From Marinobacter xestospongiae (GTDB lineage Bacteria; Pseudomonadota; Gammaproteobacteria; Pseudomonadales; Oleiphilaceae), in assembly GCF_023156385.1 (NCBI RefSeq), contig NZ_JAKZAK010000019.1, positions 1 through 64,000 of the forward strand: 64,000 nt of DNA, written 5' to 3'. Below, piece by piece: positions 49,756-59,121 of this stretch. The translations under genes were made by a program, and so were the position numbers. The notes below the pieces were generated by a model, which made no database searches, was not told the origin of the DNA, and saw only the letters and a program-made list of their open reading frames with translations. The stretch's first letter is position 1; each line of letters starts with the position of its first letter.

Positions 49756-51951
49756 ATGCACAAAGCCAGACCCCTCCATGCCGCACTATTGGCCCTTGGT
49801 CTTGGCATGGCGACACCCGCCATGACTCAGGCCCAGGATGCCACGGTCCCGGTCAACATCACCGCCCAGCCCCTGGATCAGGCAATCACCCGCCTGGCCG
49901 AGCAGACCGGCCTCAATATCGGCGGCGATGCATTCCTGCTGGAGGGGCGGACCGCGGCCCCCCTGAGAGGCGACTACACCCCTGAGCAGGCGTTACAGAA
50001 TCTGCTTCAGGGCACGGGTGTGACCTATGAGCGAACCGGCAGCAACTCGGTTCTGCTGAAGCCGCAGGTGCAGGGCAGTGACGAGGTGTCCTCGCTGCCA
50101 CCGGTGCAGATCTCCGCGGCCACTGACGTCAATCCCACCGACACCCTGGACTACGGCCGGGCCGAACTGGAAACACTGCAGCCCCAGGACATGAAGGATC
50201 TGTTCAGCGAAGAATCATCGGTGTCCGTTGGTGGCCCGATCGCCATAAACCAGAAGGTGTACGTGCGCGGTGTTGAGGAAACCGCTATGGCGGTGTCCGT
50301 GGACGGCGCCCGTCAGAACAACAAGGTGTTCCACCACAACGCCACCAACCTGATTGATCCGGCACTGCTCAAGGCGGTGCGGGCTTCCGCTGGCGTGGCC
50401 CCGGCCGACGACGGCCCCGGCGCCATTGGTGGCAGCCTGGTGTACGAAACCATTGACGTGGATGACGTACTGGCGCCGGACCGCACCGTTGGTGGTTTCG
50501 TGGATGGACGATACGCCAGCAACGGCGAGGTACTGACCACCTCCGGCTCTGTTTATGGTCGGGCCGGCGATGTGGAGCTTCTGGGCTATGTGAAGCATAT
50601 GGACGGCGATGACTACGAGGACGGCAACGGCGACACCGTCAACTACTCCACGCCGGCCCTGCTCAGCGGCCTGGTAAAAATCGCCTACGAGAACGACAGG
50701 GTCGGCCGTTTTGAACTCAGCCATGAACAGGTGAACGACGACTCTGAACGACCCTACCGCGCCAACTTTGGGGGCCTGACGGCCGGCCGCCCGGTACCGG
50801 AGTCCCGGGAGTACGACCTGACCCGCACCAACACCGTGTTCAACTACAGCCGTGATCGCGGGGAAGGTCTCTGGAACCCGAAGTTCACCCTGGCACAGAA
50901 CGAAACCGACCTGGAAACCCGGGAGGTCCCCCTCACCGCGCCTGACGTCACCCTCGTCTACAACGGCATCACCGGGAGTGATTCCGCCAGTGTCGAGAAC
51001 CTGTTCCATACTCCGTTCGCCACGATCTCCACCGGTGTCGATTATTACGACGATTCTGCCATTTTCCGTTTTGCCGGAGACCCTGATCTGGAGGAAAGCG
51101 CCGAGAATGTCGGCGCCTTTGTTCAGCTTCGCCAGCCCGTGGGTGACTGGCTGTTCCTGTCCTATGGTGCGCGATACGATCGCCAGCAATTTACCGGTGT
51201 CGATGGCTCCGACCATGACGATTCCGGCGTCAGCGCCAACCTCTCCGGTGAGGTCTTCCTGAACGAGTACGTTTCCATCAACGCGGGCTACTCCGATGTC
51301 TGGGGTGGTGTGGCGCTGGCGGAAAACTTCATCCTCAACGGCGCCTGGGCCTACGGCGACGTCAAGCCCGTGGAGTCCAGCAACTACACCGTTGGCCTGC
51401 GAGCCCAGGCAGACGGCTTCTTCGGCGAGTTCAATGTCTATGAGACCCGCATCGAGAACGGCCGTACACCCAGCTGGGGTGGTGGCCCCGATCAGTTCGC
51501 CGACTTCGACATCGAAGGCTTTGACGTGGCCGCCGGCTACCAGCACGGGCGGGGAGCGCTGTCCGTCAAATACTCCGACATCCGGTCAGAGAAGGATGGT
51601 CAGGAAGCCACTTCCTATGACGGCAACTACTTCACCGTGCCGCTGGGCAAGATCATTACGGTGAATGGCTCTCTCGCCTTGCCGTCAGCCAAAGCCAGCC
51701 TTGGTATGAGCGCCGAGGTTGCGCTGGAAAACGAGGTGGCCGGCGGCGACGCCAAGCAGCAAAGCTACCAGGTAGTGGATATCTACGCCGACTACCGTCC
51801 TGTCGAGGCGCTGACCCTGCGGCTGTCCGTCGACAACCTCACCGACGAGGCCTACACCGACCGGGCCAGTTACGGGCATGAATTTCCCACCGTGGTAACG
51901 CTTCTGGAGCCGGGCCGTTCGTTCGCCCTGAGTGCACGGTATACGTTCTAG
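49756..51951 (+). CDS. TonB-dependent transducer with STN domain (heme/hemoprotein-type)
   Basis: 731-aa outer-membrane receptor. Signal peptide to AQAQ, then an STN signalling domain (VNITAQPLDQAITRLAEQTGLNI to LLKP, about 30-110) that contacts FecR. The plug has VSVGGPIAINQKVYVRGVEE and DDGPGAIGGSLVYETIDVDDVL; the AIGGSLVYET-type segment is characteristic of hemoglobin/heme receptors such as HasR. Barrel ends with SFALSARYTF. Start at 49756 with AGGAG 7 bases upstream. With the two preceding genes it forms a FecI-FecR-FecA-type cell-surface signalling module. Confidence 0.9.
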   Translation: MHKARPLHAALLALGLGMATPAMTQAQDATVPVNITAQPLDQAITRLAEQTGLNIGGDAFLLEGRTAAPLRGDYTPEQALQNLLQGTGVTYERTGSNSVLLKPQVQGSDEVSSLPPVQISAATDVNPTDTLDYGRAELETLQPQDMKDLFSEESSVSVGGPIAINQKVYVRGVEETAMAVSVDGARQNNKVFHHNATNLIDPALLKAVRASAGVAPADDGPGAIGGSLVYETIDVDDVLAPDRTVGGFVDGRYASNGEVLTTSGSVYGRAGDVELLGYVKHMDGDDYEDGNGDTVNYSTPALLSGLVKIAYENDRVGRFELSHEQVNDDSERPYRANFGGLTAGRPVPESREYDLTRTNTVFNYSRDRGEGLWNPKFTLAQNETDLETREVPLTAPDVTLVYNGITGSDSASVENLFHTPFATISTGVDYYDDSAIFRFAGDPDLEESAENVGAFVQLRQPVGDWLFLSYGARYDRQQFTGVDGSDHDDSGVSANLSGEVFLNEYVSINAGYSDVWGGVALAENFILNGAWAYGDVKPVESSNYTVGLRAQADGFFGEFNVYETRIENGRTPSWGGGPDQFADFDIEGFDVAAGYQHGRGALSVKYSDIRSEKDGQEATSYDGNYFTVPLGKIITVNGSLALPSAKASLGMSAEVALENEVAGGDAKQQSYQVVDIYADYRPVEALTLRLSVDNLTDEAYTDRASYGHEFPTVVTLLEPGRSFALSARYTF

Positions 51952-51971
51952 CGCAAAGCCAGACCGCAAAG

Positions 51972-51997
51972 CGGCGCCTTGCGGGGCGCCGTTTTTC
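51972..51997 (+). terminator. Rho-independent terminator of the receptor operon
   Basis: A 7-bp GC stem (51972-51978 with 51985-51991) followed by TTTTTC, 20 bases after the receptor stop codon. Confidence 0.85.
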
Positions 51998-52236
51998 ATT
52001 GGGGCTTACTTACGGCAAGCAGACGTTTTGGGGTGGAGTGCAGGGTTTTTCATTGTCGGAGAATCTAGCTGCGGGGTCGAGTTCTTGGCCCGACAGTGGC
52101 AGTGGGCAGGAAGAAAGCGGGATTGGTTTGTCGGTAGAGGTGTGATTCGTTGCGTGCCGTAAGCTGGCACTGAAGAATCCATGGCTTTCGCTGGCGAGGG
52201 GCGTTTTGCTGGAGGTCTGGGAAAACATGGTAAGAA

Positions 52237-52313
<77 letters not shown>

Positions 52314-52475
52314 TTATCTGGATCATTCAAGCTTCGACTGTTGGCAGCCTGGCTCAGCTTGCGGCGCACTGGATGGAGCGCTTGGCGCTCCCCCTTCAGG
52401 GGCCAGTCCCTTGCGCTGCATCGCAAGGGCCGCTCCAGCGGACGAAAGCTGCGCTTTCGTTGATTCCGCTTCCGC
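52314..52475. other. Hairpin-rich spacer between tRNA copy fragments
   Basis: Holds three short self-complementary stems: GGAGCG with CGCTCC, CCCTTGCG with CGCAAGGG, and CGAAAGC with GCTTTCG. No ORF seen. It separates the truncated tRNA 5' fragment from the intact tRNA-Arg. Confidence 0.5.
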
Positions 52476-52494
52476 CCAGCTGAGCTACGGGCGG
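52476..52494 (-). repeat. Truncated tRNA-Arg 5' copy
   Basis: 19 bp identical to the first 19 nt of the tRNA-Arg (52295-52313) lie 163 bp upstream of the intact gene in the same orientation. The rest of the tRNA is missing. Could be an old attachment-site or duplication scar. Confidence 0.8.
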
Positions 52495-52575
52495 AAGAAA
52501 TGCCGTGGTTGGACGGCGATTTCGAGTGCGCAATCATACGTGCGTGAGCGGGGTCTGTCCAGCCCCTGCGGTGGG

Positions 52576-53118
52576 TTATCGCAGCGGCAGTTCTTCCGGG
52601 TCGAGCTGAACGTGGCGTTCGCCGTCGCTGATGCCGATGCTGCCATCCTGAATGGTGATCTGCAGGTGCATGGAGCGGGCGGCGAGGGCGGCCAGTTCGG
52701 TGCTGGTGTCCTGGGGGAAGTTGTAGAGCGCCAGGTTGTCGAAGCGGGTGAGCTTACCGTGGATCTTGTCCCACCACAGCGGCACGGCGCGACCGCCGTA
52801 GGTGTAGAGAATCACCCGGTCGGAGCGGCCGCAGGCCTTGCGGATGCGGCTTTCGTCGGGCAGGCCCAGGTCGACCCAGAGCTCGATCTCGTCACTCAGG
52901 CTTTTCTGCCACAGGTCCGGTTCGTCGTCGGTGCTGATGCCCTTGGTGAATTCCAGGGTGTCGCTGGCGTTGAGGGCAAAGGCCACCAGGCGCAGCATCA
53001 TCCGCTCTTCGGTTTCGGACGGATGCAGGGCGATGGTGAGCTGGTGATCGGCGTAGTGCGATCGGTCCATGTCGGCAATGTTGAGTTCTGCCTTATAGAT
53101 GGTGGCCTTCAGTGCCAT
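52576..53118 (-). CDS. yaeQ: YaeQ family protein
   Basis: 180-aa YaeQ protein, a PD-(D/E)XK nuclease-like fold of unknown biological role (once linked to RfaH suppression). Family motifs: MALKATIYKAELNIADMDR, HYADHQLTIALHPSETEERM, TLEFTKGISTDDEPDLW and DEIELWVDLGLPDESRIRKA. Length matches the family. It stands alone. Confidence 0.93.
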   Translation of the reverse strand: MALKATIYKAELNIADMDRSHYADHQLTIALHPSETEERMMLRLVAFALNASDTLEFTKGISTDDEPDLWQKSLSDEIELWVDLGLPDESRIRKACGRSDRVILYTYGGRAVPLWWDKIHGKLTRFDNLALYNFPQDTSTELAALAARSMHLQITIQDGSIGISDGERHVQLDPEELPLR

Positions 53119-53334
53119 GGTCGGTTCCTTTCCTCAATGTTGGCCCCAAACGGGACTCCAGTGTACACCCGATAACGGTTTTTGCGGATGTTCGCGCCTG
53201 ATCGGCTCGAGATGTCCGCCGGGTCGATGCCCTTCAAGCCCTTGCGGGGCAAGGGTCATTCGCCTCGCGTATGGGGCTGTGTCGTTATTTCGATTGCCCG
53301 TATGGGTAAGAGCTGACTAACTTCGTGTGCATCG

Positions 53335-53357
53335 CATCCGCCGCTGAAGCGCGGATG
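53335..53357. other. Hairpin upstream of the peptide-binding protein gene
   Basis: CATCCGC (53335-53341) pairs with GCGGATG (53351-53357), 40 bp before the dppA-type start. Possible leader structure. Confidence 0.3.
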
Positions 53358-53396
53358 TACCGTTTTTAAAACTCAATAACAGCGACGGAACACGCG

Positions 53397-54959
53397 ATGA
53401 AAAAACTGATGACTGCTGTGCTCGGGAGTGTCGCCCTGGCGGCTGCCCCGATGGCCGTATCGGCCGAAACGACCCACGAAATCAAGCTTGCCTACGATGC
53501 CGACCCGGTCACGCTCGATATCCACGAGCAGCTCTCCGGCGGCATGCTGCAACTGTCCCACATGGCCTTCGATCCGCTGATTCGCTGGACTCAGGAGTTT
53601 GAGTTTGAACCTCGCCTGGCAGAGAGCTGGGAGCGGGTGGACGATCGTACCATGCGCTTTACCCTGCGGGACGGCGTGCAGTTCCATTCCGGCAACGAAC
53701 TGACCACGGAAGACGTCAAGTTCACTTTCGATCGCCTCAAAGTCAGCCCGGATTACAAGGCCATCTTCCGGCCGTTCAGCGAGCTGCGGGTGATCGACGA
53801 GCACACCTTTGAGCTGGTCACCGACGAACCCTATCCGCTGGTGCTCAATGCCGCAACATACATCTTCCCGCTGGACAGCGAGTTCTATACCGGTGAAGAC
53901 GCCAACGGCAACGACAAGGCTGCGGTGATCAAGCATGGCAATTCCTTCGCCTCCCGCAACATGTCCGGCACTGGTCCCTATCAGGTGGTTGAGCGCCAGC
54001 AGGGCGTGAAAGTGGTGTTTGAGCGTTTCGACAACTACTGGGACTCCGAATCACCGGGCAACGTTGACCGGGTGGTGCTGACGCCGATCAAGGAAAACAA
54101 CACCCGGGTTTCCGCGCTGCTGTCCGGTGGTGTGGACTTCATCGCCCCGGTACCGCCGACCGATCTGGAGCGTATCCGTCGTGACAGCAACACGGATCTG
54201 GTGACCATGAGCGGTACCCGCATCATCCTGTTCCACCTCAACCAGTCCCGGGTTGAGGCGTTCCAGGACCCCCGCGTGCGTCAGGCCATTGCCTATGCCA
54301 TCAACCAGGAAGGCATTGCCGCCCGCATCATGAAGGGCTTCGCTACCCCGGCGGCGCAGATGTCACCGGAAGGCTACCAGGGCCACAACCCCAGCCTGCA
54401 GCCGCGCTATGACGTTGAGCGGGCCAAGGAGCTGATGGCCGAGGCCGGCTATGAGGATGGCTTTACCGTCACCATGATGTCGCCCAACAACCGCTATGTG
54501 AACGATGACAAGATCGCTCAGGCGGCAGCGGCGATGCTGGCGCGGATCAACATCAAAGTGGATCTCAAGACCCTGCCGAAAGCCCAGTACTGGCCGGAGT
54601 ACGATGCCCGTGCTGCCGACATCATGCTGATTGGCTGGCACGCCGATACCGAGGACAGTGCCAACTTCTTCGAATTCCTCACCATGTGCCCCGATGCCGA
54701 CTCCGGTCGCGGTCAGTACAACGCCGGCAACTACTGCAACGAAGAGATCGACGCCCTGGTGGAACAGGCCAACGTCGAAACCGATCTCGACAAGCGCACC
54801 GCGCTGCTGCAGGAAGTGGAACAGCGTCTGTACGACGATGCCGCCTTTGTGCCGCTGCACTGGCAGGATCTGGCCTGGGCTGCACGCAAGAACGTGCGCA
54901 TCGAGCCGATCCTCAACGTCATGAACTTCCCTTACCTGGGCGACCTGGTCGTCGAGTAA
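53397..54959 (+). CDS. dppA: Peptide ABC transporter substrate-binding protein (DppA-like)
   Basis: 520-aa periplasmic binding protein of the SBP family 5 (dipeptide/oligopeptide). Signal peptide MKKLMTAVLGSVALAAAPMAVSA. Family motifs: ESWERVDDRTMRFTLRDGVQFHSG, LTTEDVKFTFDRL, GTGPYQVVE, VRQAIAYAINQE and the late WHADTEDSANFFEF. It heads an operon with two permeases and two ATPases; a hairpin separates it from dppB, as often seen to raise binding-protein mRNA. Dipeptide specificity is inferred from the adjacent prolidase. Confidence 0.92.
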   Translation: MKKLMTAVLGSVALAAAPMAVSAETTHEIKLAYDADPVTLDIHEQLSGGMLQLSHMAFDPLIRWTQEFEFEPRLAESWERVDDRTMRFTLRDGVQFHSGNELTTEDVKFTFDRLKVSPDYKAIFRPFSELRVIDEHTFELVTDEPYPLVLNAATYIFPLDSEFYTGEDANGNDKAAVIKHGNSFASRNMSGTGPYQVVERQQGVKVVFERFDNYWDSESPGNVDRVVLTPIKENNTRVSALLSGGVDFIAPVPPTDLERIRRDSNTDLVTMSGTRIILFHLNQSRVEAFQDPRVRQAIAYAINQEGIAARIMKGFATPAAQMSPEGYQGHNPSLQPRYDVERAKELMAEAGYEDGFTVTMMSPNNRYVNDDKIAQAAAAMLARINIKVDLKTLPKAQYWPEYDARAADIMLIGWHADTEDSANFFEFLTMCPDADSGRGQYNAGNYCNEEIDALVEQANVETDLDKRTALLQEVEQRLYDDAAFVPLHWQDLAWAARKNVRIEPILNVMNFPYLGDLVVE

Positions 54960-54972
54960 CGGGAACCTCCCG

Positions 54973-55000
54973 ACCCGCTGGCCCGTTGGGGCTGGCGGGT
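54973..55000 (+). other. Intercistronic hairpin dppA-dppB
   Basis: A 12-bp stem with G-U pairs (54973-54984 with 54989-55000) in the 67-bp gap. Likely mRNA stabiliser or partial terminator. Confidence 0.5.
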
Positions 55001-55026
55001 GAGTCCACTGCCGGAATTTCAGATCC

Positions 55027-56076
55027 ATGCTAGCGTTTTTGGTTCAGCGCATTTCCCAGGCGATCCTGGTGATGTTCGTGATCAGTGTGATCAGCTTCAC
55101 CATTCAGGACGGCCTGGGCGATCCGCTTCAGGAACTCGTGGGTATGTCCGTCTCCGATGAGGAACGTGACGCCCTGCGGGAAGAGATGGGGTTGAACGAT
55201 CCCATGGTTACCCAGTACCTCCGGTTTGCCGGCAATGCCCTGCAGGGCGACCTGGGGGTCTCGTATTTCTATGGTGAGCCCACCATGGATGTGATCCTGC
55301 GTCACCTGCCGGCCACCTTGGAGCTGGTGATTGCCGCCAGTCTGATGATCATCTTCCTGTCGGTACCGATTGGGGTCTACGCTGCCATCCGGCCCAAGGC
55401 GTGGCTGTCGAAATTCTTTATGGGGGTGAGCACCGTCGGGATCTCGATTCCGGTGTTCCTGACCGCCATCGTGCTGATCCAGCTGTTCTCCATCGGGGTG
55501 CAGGTGACGGTGTTCCCGGCCGATACCGGCTGGGGCCAGTGGCTCAACGAGTTTTTCTCCACCGATGGCGGAATGCCGTCCTACGGTCGTGGCGATGACC
55601 TGGCCCATCTGTTCGGTACCTGGGAATCCAATTTCTTCAGCCAGACCGGCTGGGCCCACATTTTGCTGCCGGCGGTGTCGCTGGCGTCGATCATGCTGCC
55701 GCTGTTCATCCGTCTGATTCGCGCAGAGATGATGGAAGTGCTGCAAAGCGACTACATCCGCTTTGCCCAGGCCAAGGGCATTGCCCCGGCGCGGATCAAC
55801 TTCCTTCACGCGCTGAAGAACACCATGCTGCCGGTTATCACCGTCGGCGGGGTGCAGATCGGCATCATGGTGGCCTACACCATTCTCACCGAGACCGTGT
55901 TCCAGTGGCCGGGTGTGGGCTTGATGTTCCTGGAGGCCATCACCCGCAGTGACATTCCGCTGATCGTTGCCTACCTGATGGTGGTGGGGCTGATCTTCGT
56001 GATCACCAACACCCTGGTGGACCTGATCTATGGCCTGGTGAACCCCACCGTGAAACTGACAGGTAAGAAGGCATGA
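55027..56076 (+). CDS. dppB: Peptide ABC transporter permease (DppB-like)
   Basis: 349-aa inner-membrane subunit with six helices: MLAFLVQRISQAILVMFVISVISF at the N-terminus, LELVIAASLMIIFLSVPIGV in mid-protein and the EAA-type loop RINFLHALKNTMLPVITVGG. Ends with ITNTLVDLIYGLVNPTVKL. Overlaps dppC by 4 bp. Confidence 0.93.
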   Translation: MLAFLVQRISQAILVMFVISVISFTIQDGLGDPLQELVGMSVSDEERDALREEMGLNDPMVTQYLRFAGNALQGDLGVSYFYGEPTMDVILRHLPATLELVIAASLMIIFLSVPIGVYAAIRPKAWLSKFFMGVSTVGISIPVFLTAIVLIQLFSIGVQVTVFPADTGWGQWLNEFFSTDGGMPSYGRGDDLAHLFGTWESNFFSQTGWAHILLPAVSLASIMLPLFIRLIRAEMMEVLQSDYIRFAQAKGIAPARINFLHALKNTMLPVITVGGVQIGIMVAYTILTETVFQWPGVGLMFLEAITRSDIPLIVAYLMVVGLIFVITNTLVDLIYGLVNPTVKLTGKKA

Positions 56077-57005
56077 GTGCAGTAACCGCGTCCCGCTGGG
56101 AACGCTTCCGTGACTCCTATCTCTGGTACAGCTTCCGTCGCGACAAGGTCGCCATCGTCAGTCTGGTGGTGTTTGTGGCGATGGTGGCGGCGGCCTTCCT
56201 GGCCCCGGTGCTGGCGCCCACCGATCCCTACGACCTGGCGCAGATCGACATCATGAACTCGGAGCTGCCGCCGGCGGGGCTGGCCGGCAGTGATCCGGCG
56301 TTCCCGCTGGGCACCGACGCCCAGGGCCGGGACCTGATGTCCACCATTCTTTACGGCACCCGGGTGTCGCTGCTGATCGGCTTCGGCGCCGTGGTGCTGC
56401 AATCGCTGCTGGGCATTCTGTTCGGGCTGCTGGCGGGCTACCTGGGTGGTCGGGTCGACGCCATCCTGATGCGCATCGCCGACGTTCAGCTGTCGTTCTC
56501 CACATTGATGGTGGCGATCATTGTCGGCGCCATCTTCAAGGCCAGCTTCGGCAACCTGATGTTTGGCGAAATCGCCATCTATCTGCTGATCCTGATCATC
56601 GGCATCGCTGAATGGCCGCAGATCGCCCGCACCGTGCGCGCCTCGGTGCTGGCGGAGAAGAAAAAGGAATATGTCGATGCCGCCAAGGTGATGGGCTTCG
56701 GCACGCCGCGGATCATGTTCCGTCATATTCTGCCCAACACCCTGTCGCCGATCTTCGTCATCGCCACGGTGCAGATCGCCAATGCCATCATTTCCGAGGC
56801 GGCGCTGTCGTTCCTCGGCCTGGGCATGCCGGAGACCCAGCCGTCGCTGGGCTCGCTGATCAAATCCGGCTTTGACTACATCCAGAGCGGGTCCTGGTGG
56901 ATCACCCTGATCCCCGGTCTGGTGCTGGTGGTGCTCGTGCTGGTCATCAACCTGTTGGGTGACTGGTTGCGGGATGTGTTGAACCCACGGCTGTACAAGG
57001 GGTAA
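56073..57005 (+). CDS. dppC: Peptide ABC transporter permease (DppC-like)
   Basis: 310-aa second permease. N-terminal OppC-type segment (LWYSFRRDKVAIVSLVVFVAM), periplasmic loop with GTDAQGRDLMSTILYGTRVSL, the EAA loop AAKVMGFGTPRIMFRHILPN, and the C-terminal GSWWITLIPGLVLVVLVLVIN helix. 4-bp overlap with dppB; 2 bp before dppD. Confidence 0.94.
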   Translation: MSAVTASRWERFRDSYLWYSFRRDKVAIVSLVVFVAMVAAAFLAPVLAPTDPYDLAQIDIMNSELPPAGLAGSDPAFPLGTDAQGRDLMSTILYGTRVSLLIGFGAVVLQSLLGILFGLLAGYLGGRVDAILMRIADVQLSFSTLMVAIIVGAIFKASFGNLMFGEIAIYLLILIIGIAEWPQIARTVRASVLAEKKKEYVDAAKVMGFGTPRIMFRHILPNTLSPIFVIATVQIANAIISEAALSFLGLGMPETQPSLGSLIKSGFDYIQSGSWWITLIPGLVLVVLVLVINLLGDWLRDVLNPRLYKG

Positions 57006-57007
57006 CC

Positions 57008-58006
57008 ATGGCACTGCTGGATGTAAAAGACCTTGATGTCCGCTTCGCGGTGCGCGGCGGCGACCTGCAGGCGCTGCGCAAAATCAGCTTCTCCCTCGAC
57101 AAGGGGGAGCGGCTGGGCCTGGTGGGGGAATCCGGTGCCGGCAAATCGGTGGCGGCGTTCTCCATCCTCAACCTGATTGCCAAGCCCGGCTACATTGCCG
57201 GGGGGCAGATCCTGTTTGAAGGGCAGGACCTGGCGGCGATGAGCGACAAACAGCTGCGCAAGATCCGTGGCAATCGCATCGCCATGATCTTCCAGGACCC
57301 GATGATGACACTGAACCCGGTACTCACCATCGGGACCCAGATGGTGGAGGCGCTCAAGGCCCACCGTCGCATCAGTACCCGGGATGCCCGCGCCATCGCC
57401 CTGAAGAAACTGCAGATGGTGCAGATCCCGTCGCCGGACAAGCGCCTGGACCAGTACCCCCACGAGCTGTCCGGGGGCATGCGCCAGCGGGTGATCATCG
57501 CGATTGCGCTGCTGCTGGACCCGGAGATCATCATTGCCGATGAGCCCACCACGGCGCTGGATGTGACCATTCAGGCCGAGATCATGGCCTTGCTGCTGGA
57601 ACTGTGTGAGCAGGAAAACGTGGCGCTGATGCTGATCACCCATGACCTCGGGGTGGTGTCCCAGGTGACCCAGCGCATGCTGGTGATGTATTCCGGCCGA
57701 ATCATCGAACAGGGGCCGACCCGGGAGATCATCAACGATCCCCAGCACCCGTACACCCAGGGCCTGATCAACGCCCTGCCGCAGATGGGTGAGCCCGGGG
57801 CCCGGCTGTACCAGATTCCCGGCTCGATGCCGTCACTGAGTCGGGTGCCGTCCGGGTGTCCCTTCAATCCCCGCTGTCCGTTTGCGACCGATCAGTGTCG
57901 TACGTCAATGCCGAACTATGTCCATTCCGGTAACGTCGACGTCGCCTGTTATGAGGTGGCCAAGCTGATTGAACAGGAGCAGTCCCTGCAGGAGGAAGAC
58001 CGGTGA
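57008..58006 (+). CDS. dppD: Peptide ABC transporter ATPase (DppD-like)
   Basis: 332-aa ATPase. Walker A GESGAGKSV, Q-loop IFQDPMMTLNP, signature LSGGMRQR, Walker B IIIADEPTTALDV, His switch THDLG. C-terminal oligopeptide/dipeptide extension with four Cys (PSGCPFNPRCPFATDQC and DVACYE), which binds an Fe-S cluster in related proteins. Overlaps dppF by 4 bp. Confidence 0.95.
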   Translation: MALLDVKDLDVRFAVRGGDLQALRKISFSLDKGERLGLVGESGAGKSVAAFSILNLIAKPGYIAGGQILFEGQDLAAMSDKQLRKIRGNRIAMIFQDPMMTLNPVLTIGTQMVEALKAHRRISTRDARAIALKKLQMVQIPSPDKRLDQYPHELSGGMRQRVIIAIALLLDPEIIIADEPTTALDVTIQAEIMALLLELCEQENVALMLITHDLGVVSQVTQRMLVMYSGRIIEQGPTREIINDPQHPYTQGLINALPQMGEPGARLYQIPGSMPSLSRVPSGCPFNPRCPFATDQCRTSMPNYVHSGNVDVACYEVAKLIEQEQSLQEEDR

Positions 58007-59022
58007 GTACGGCCCAGGAAACACTTGTTGATATTCGCGGGCTGGAGAAGCGCTTCGACCTGTCCGGCGGGCTGCTCGATCAGCTCCGGTTCCGCAATGG
58101 CCGCATTGAGCGGCACCAGGAACACGTTCATGCCATTAACGGCGTGGACCTGAGCGTCACCCGGGGCGAGGCCCTGTGTGTGGTGGGGGAGTCCGGTTGC
58201 GGTAAGTCCACCGTGGCGCGGACGGTGATGGGGCTGCTGTCGCCGTCGGCGGGGGAGATCCATTACGATGGCAAGCGTATCGACGATCTGGATCACAAGG
58301 CGGTACTGCCGTATCGCCGCAAGATGCAGATGATCTTCCAGAACCCCTATGCCTCGCTGAATCCACGCATGACCATTCGCCAGACCCTGGAAGAGCCGAT
58401 CCGGTTCCACCAGCCCGAGCTGTCAGCCAGTGGGGTGGAAGACAAGGTGGCCGAGGTGATGCAGTCGGTGGGCATTGATCCGGACTGGGGCAAACGCTTT
58501 GCCCATGAGTTTTCCGGCGGTCAGCGCCAACGCATCTCCATTGCCCGCGCGCTGGCGGTGGACCCGGAATTCATCGTGGCCGATGAGCCGATCTCTGCGC
58601 TTGATGTGTCCATCCAGGCCCAGGTGCTGAACCTGATGATGGATGCCCAGGAATCCCGCGGTCTCACCTATCTGTTCATTACCCACGATCTGGCGGTGGT
58701 GGAGCACTTTGGCACCCGGGTGGCGGTGATGTACCTGGGACGGGTCTGTGAGCTGGCGGACACCGCCACGCTGTTCAGCTCGCCCCGGCATCCCTACACC
58801 CAGGCGCTGCTGTCGGCGATCCCGCGGCTGGAAGACGACCGTCCCAACCATATCCGCCTGCATGGCGAGGTGCCAACGCCGGTGGAACTGCCCAGTGGCT
58901 GTGTCTTCCATGGCCGCTGTCCGTACGCCAATGACCGCTGTCGTCAGGAGATACCGCAGTTGATCGCCACCGACGGTGGTGGTCAGGTAGCCTGTCACGC
59001 CGTTGAAGAAGGACGCCTTTAG
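58003..59022 (+). CDS. dppF: Peptide ABC transporter ATPase (DppF-like)
   Basis: 339-aa second ATPase. Walker A GESGCGKST, IFQNPYASLNPRMTI, signature FSGGQRQR, Walker B FIVADEPISALDV, THDLAVVEHFG, and the Cys-containing C-terminal extension (PSGCVFHGRCPYANDRC then VACHAVEE). Partner of DppD. Confidence 0.95.
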   Translation: MSTAQETLVDIRGLEKRFDLSGGLLDQLRFRNGRIERHQEHVHAINGVDLSVTRGEALCVVGESGCGKSTVARTVMGLLSPSAGEIHYDGKRIDDLDHKAVLPYRRKMQMIFQNPYASLNPRMTIRQTLEEPIRFHQPELSASGVEDKVAEVMQSVGIDPDWGKRFAHEFSGGQRQRISIARALAVDPEFIVADEPISALDVSIQAQVLNLMMDAQESRGLTYLFITHDLAVVEHFGTRVAVMYLGRVCELADTATLFSSPRHPYTQALLSAIPRLEDDRPNHIRLHGEVPTPVELPSGCVFHGRCPYANDRCRQEIPQLIATDGGGQVACHAVEEGRL

Positions 59023-59121
59023 CCCCGCGCTCGGCAGTGAACTATGCTGCTGAGAAGCTCGTAGGGTGGGTGCTCAGAGGCGTCCCTGTCGGGCGCAGGT
59101 CTTGATTGGTTAGAGGACATC

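Noticed and set aside
52411-53175. Plus-strand ORF opposite yaeQ
   Set aside because: yaeQ on the minus strand matches its family over its full length; the plus-strand frame is a shadow.
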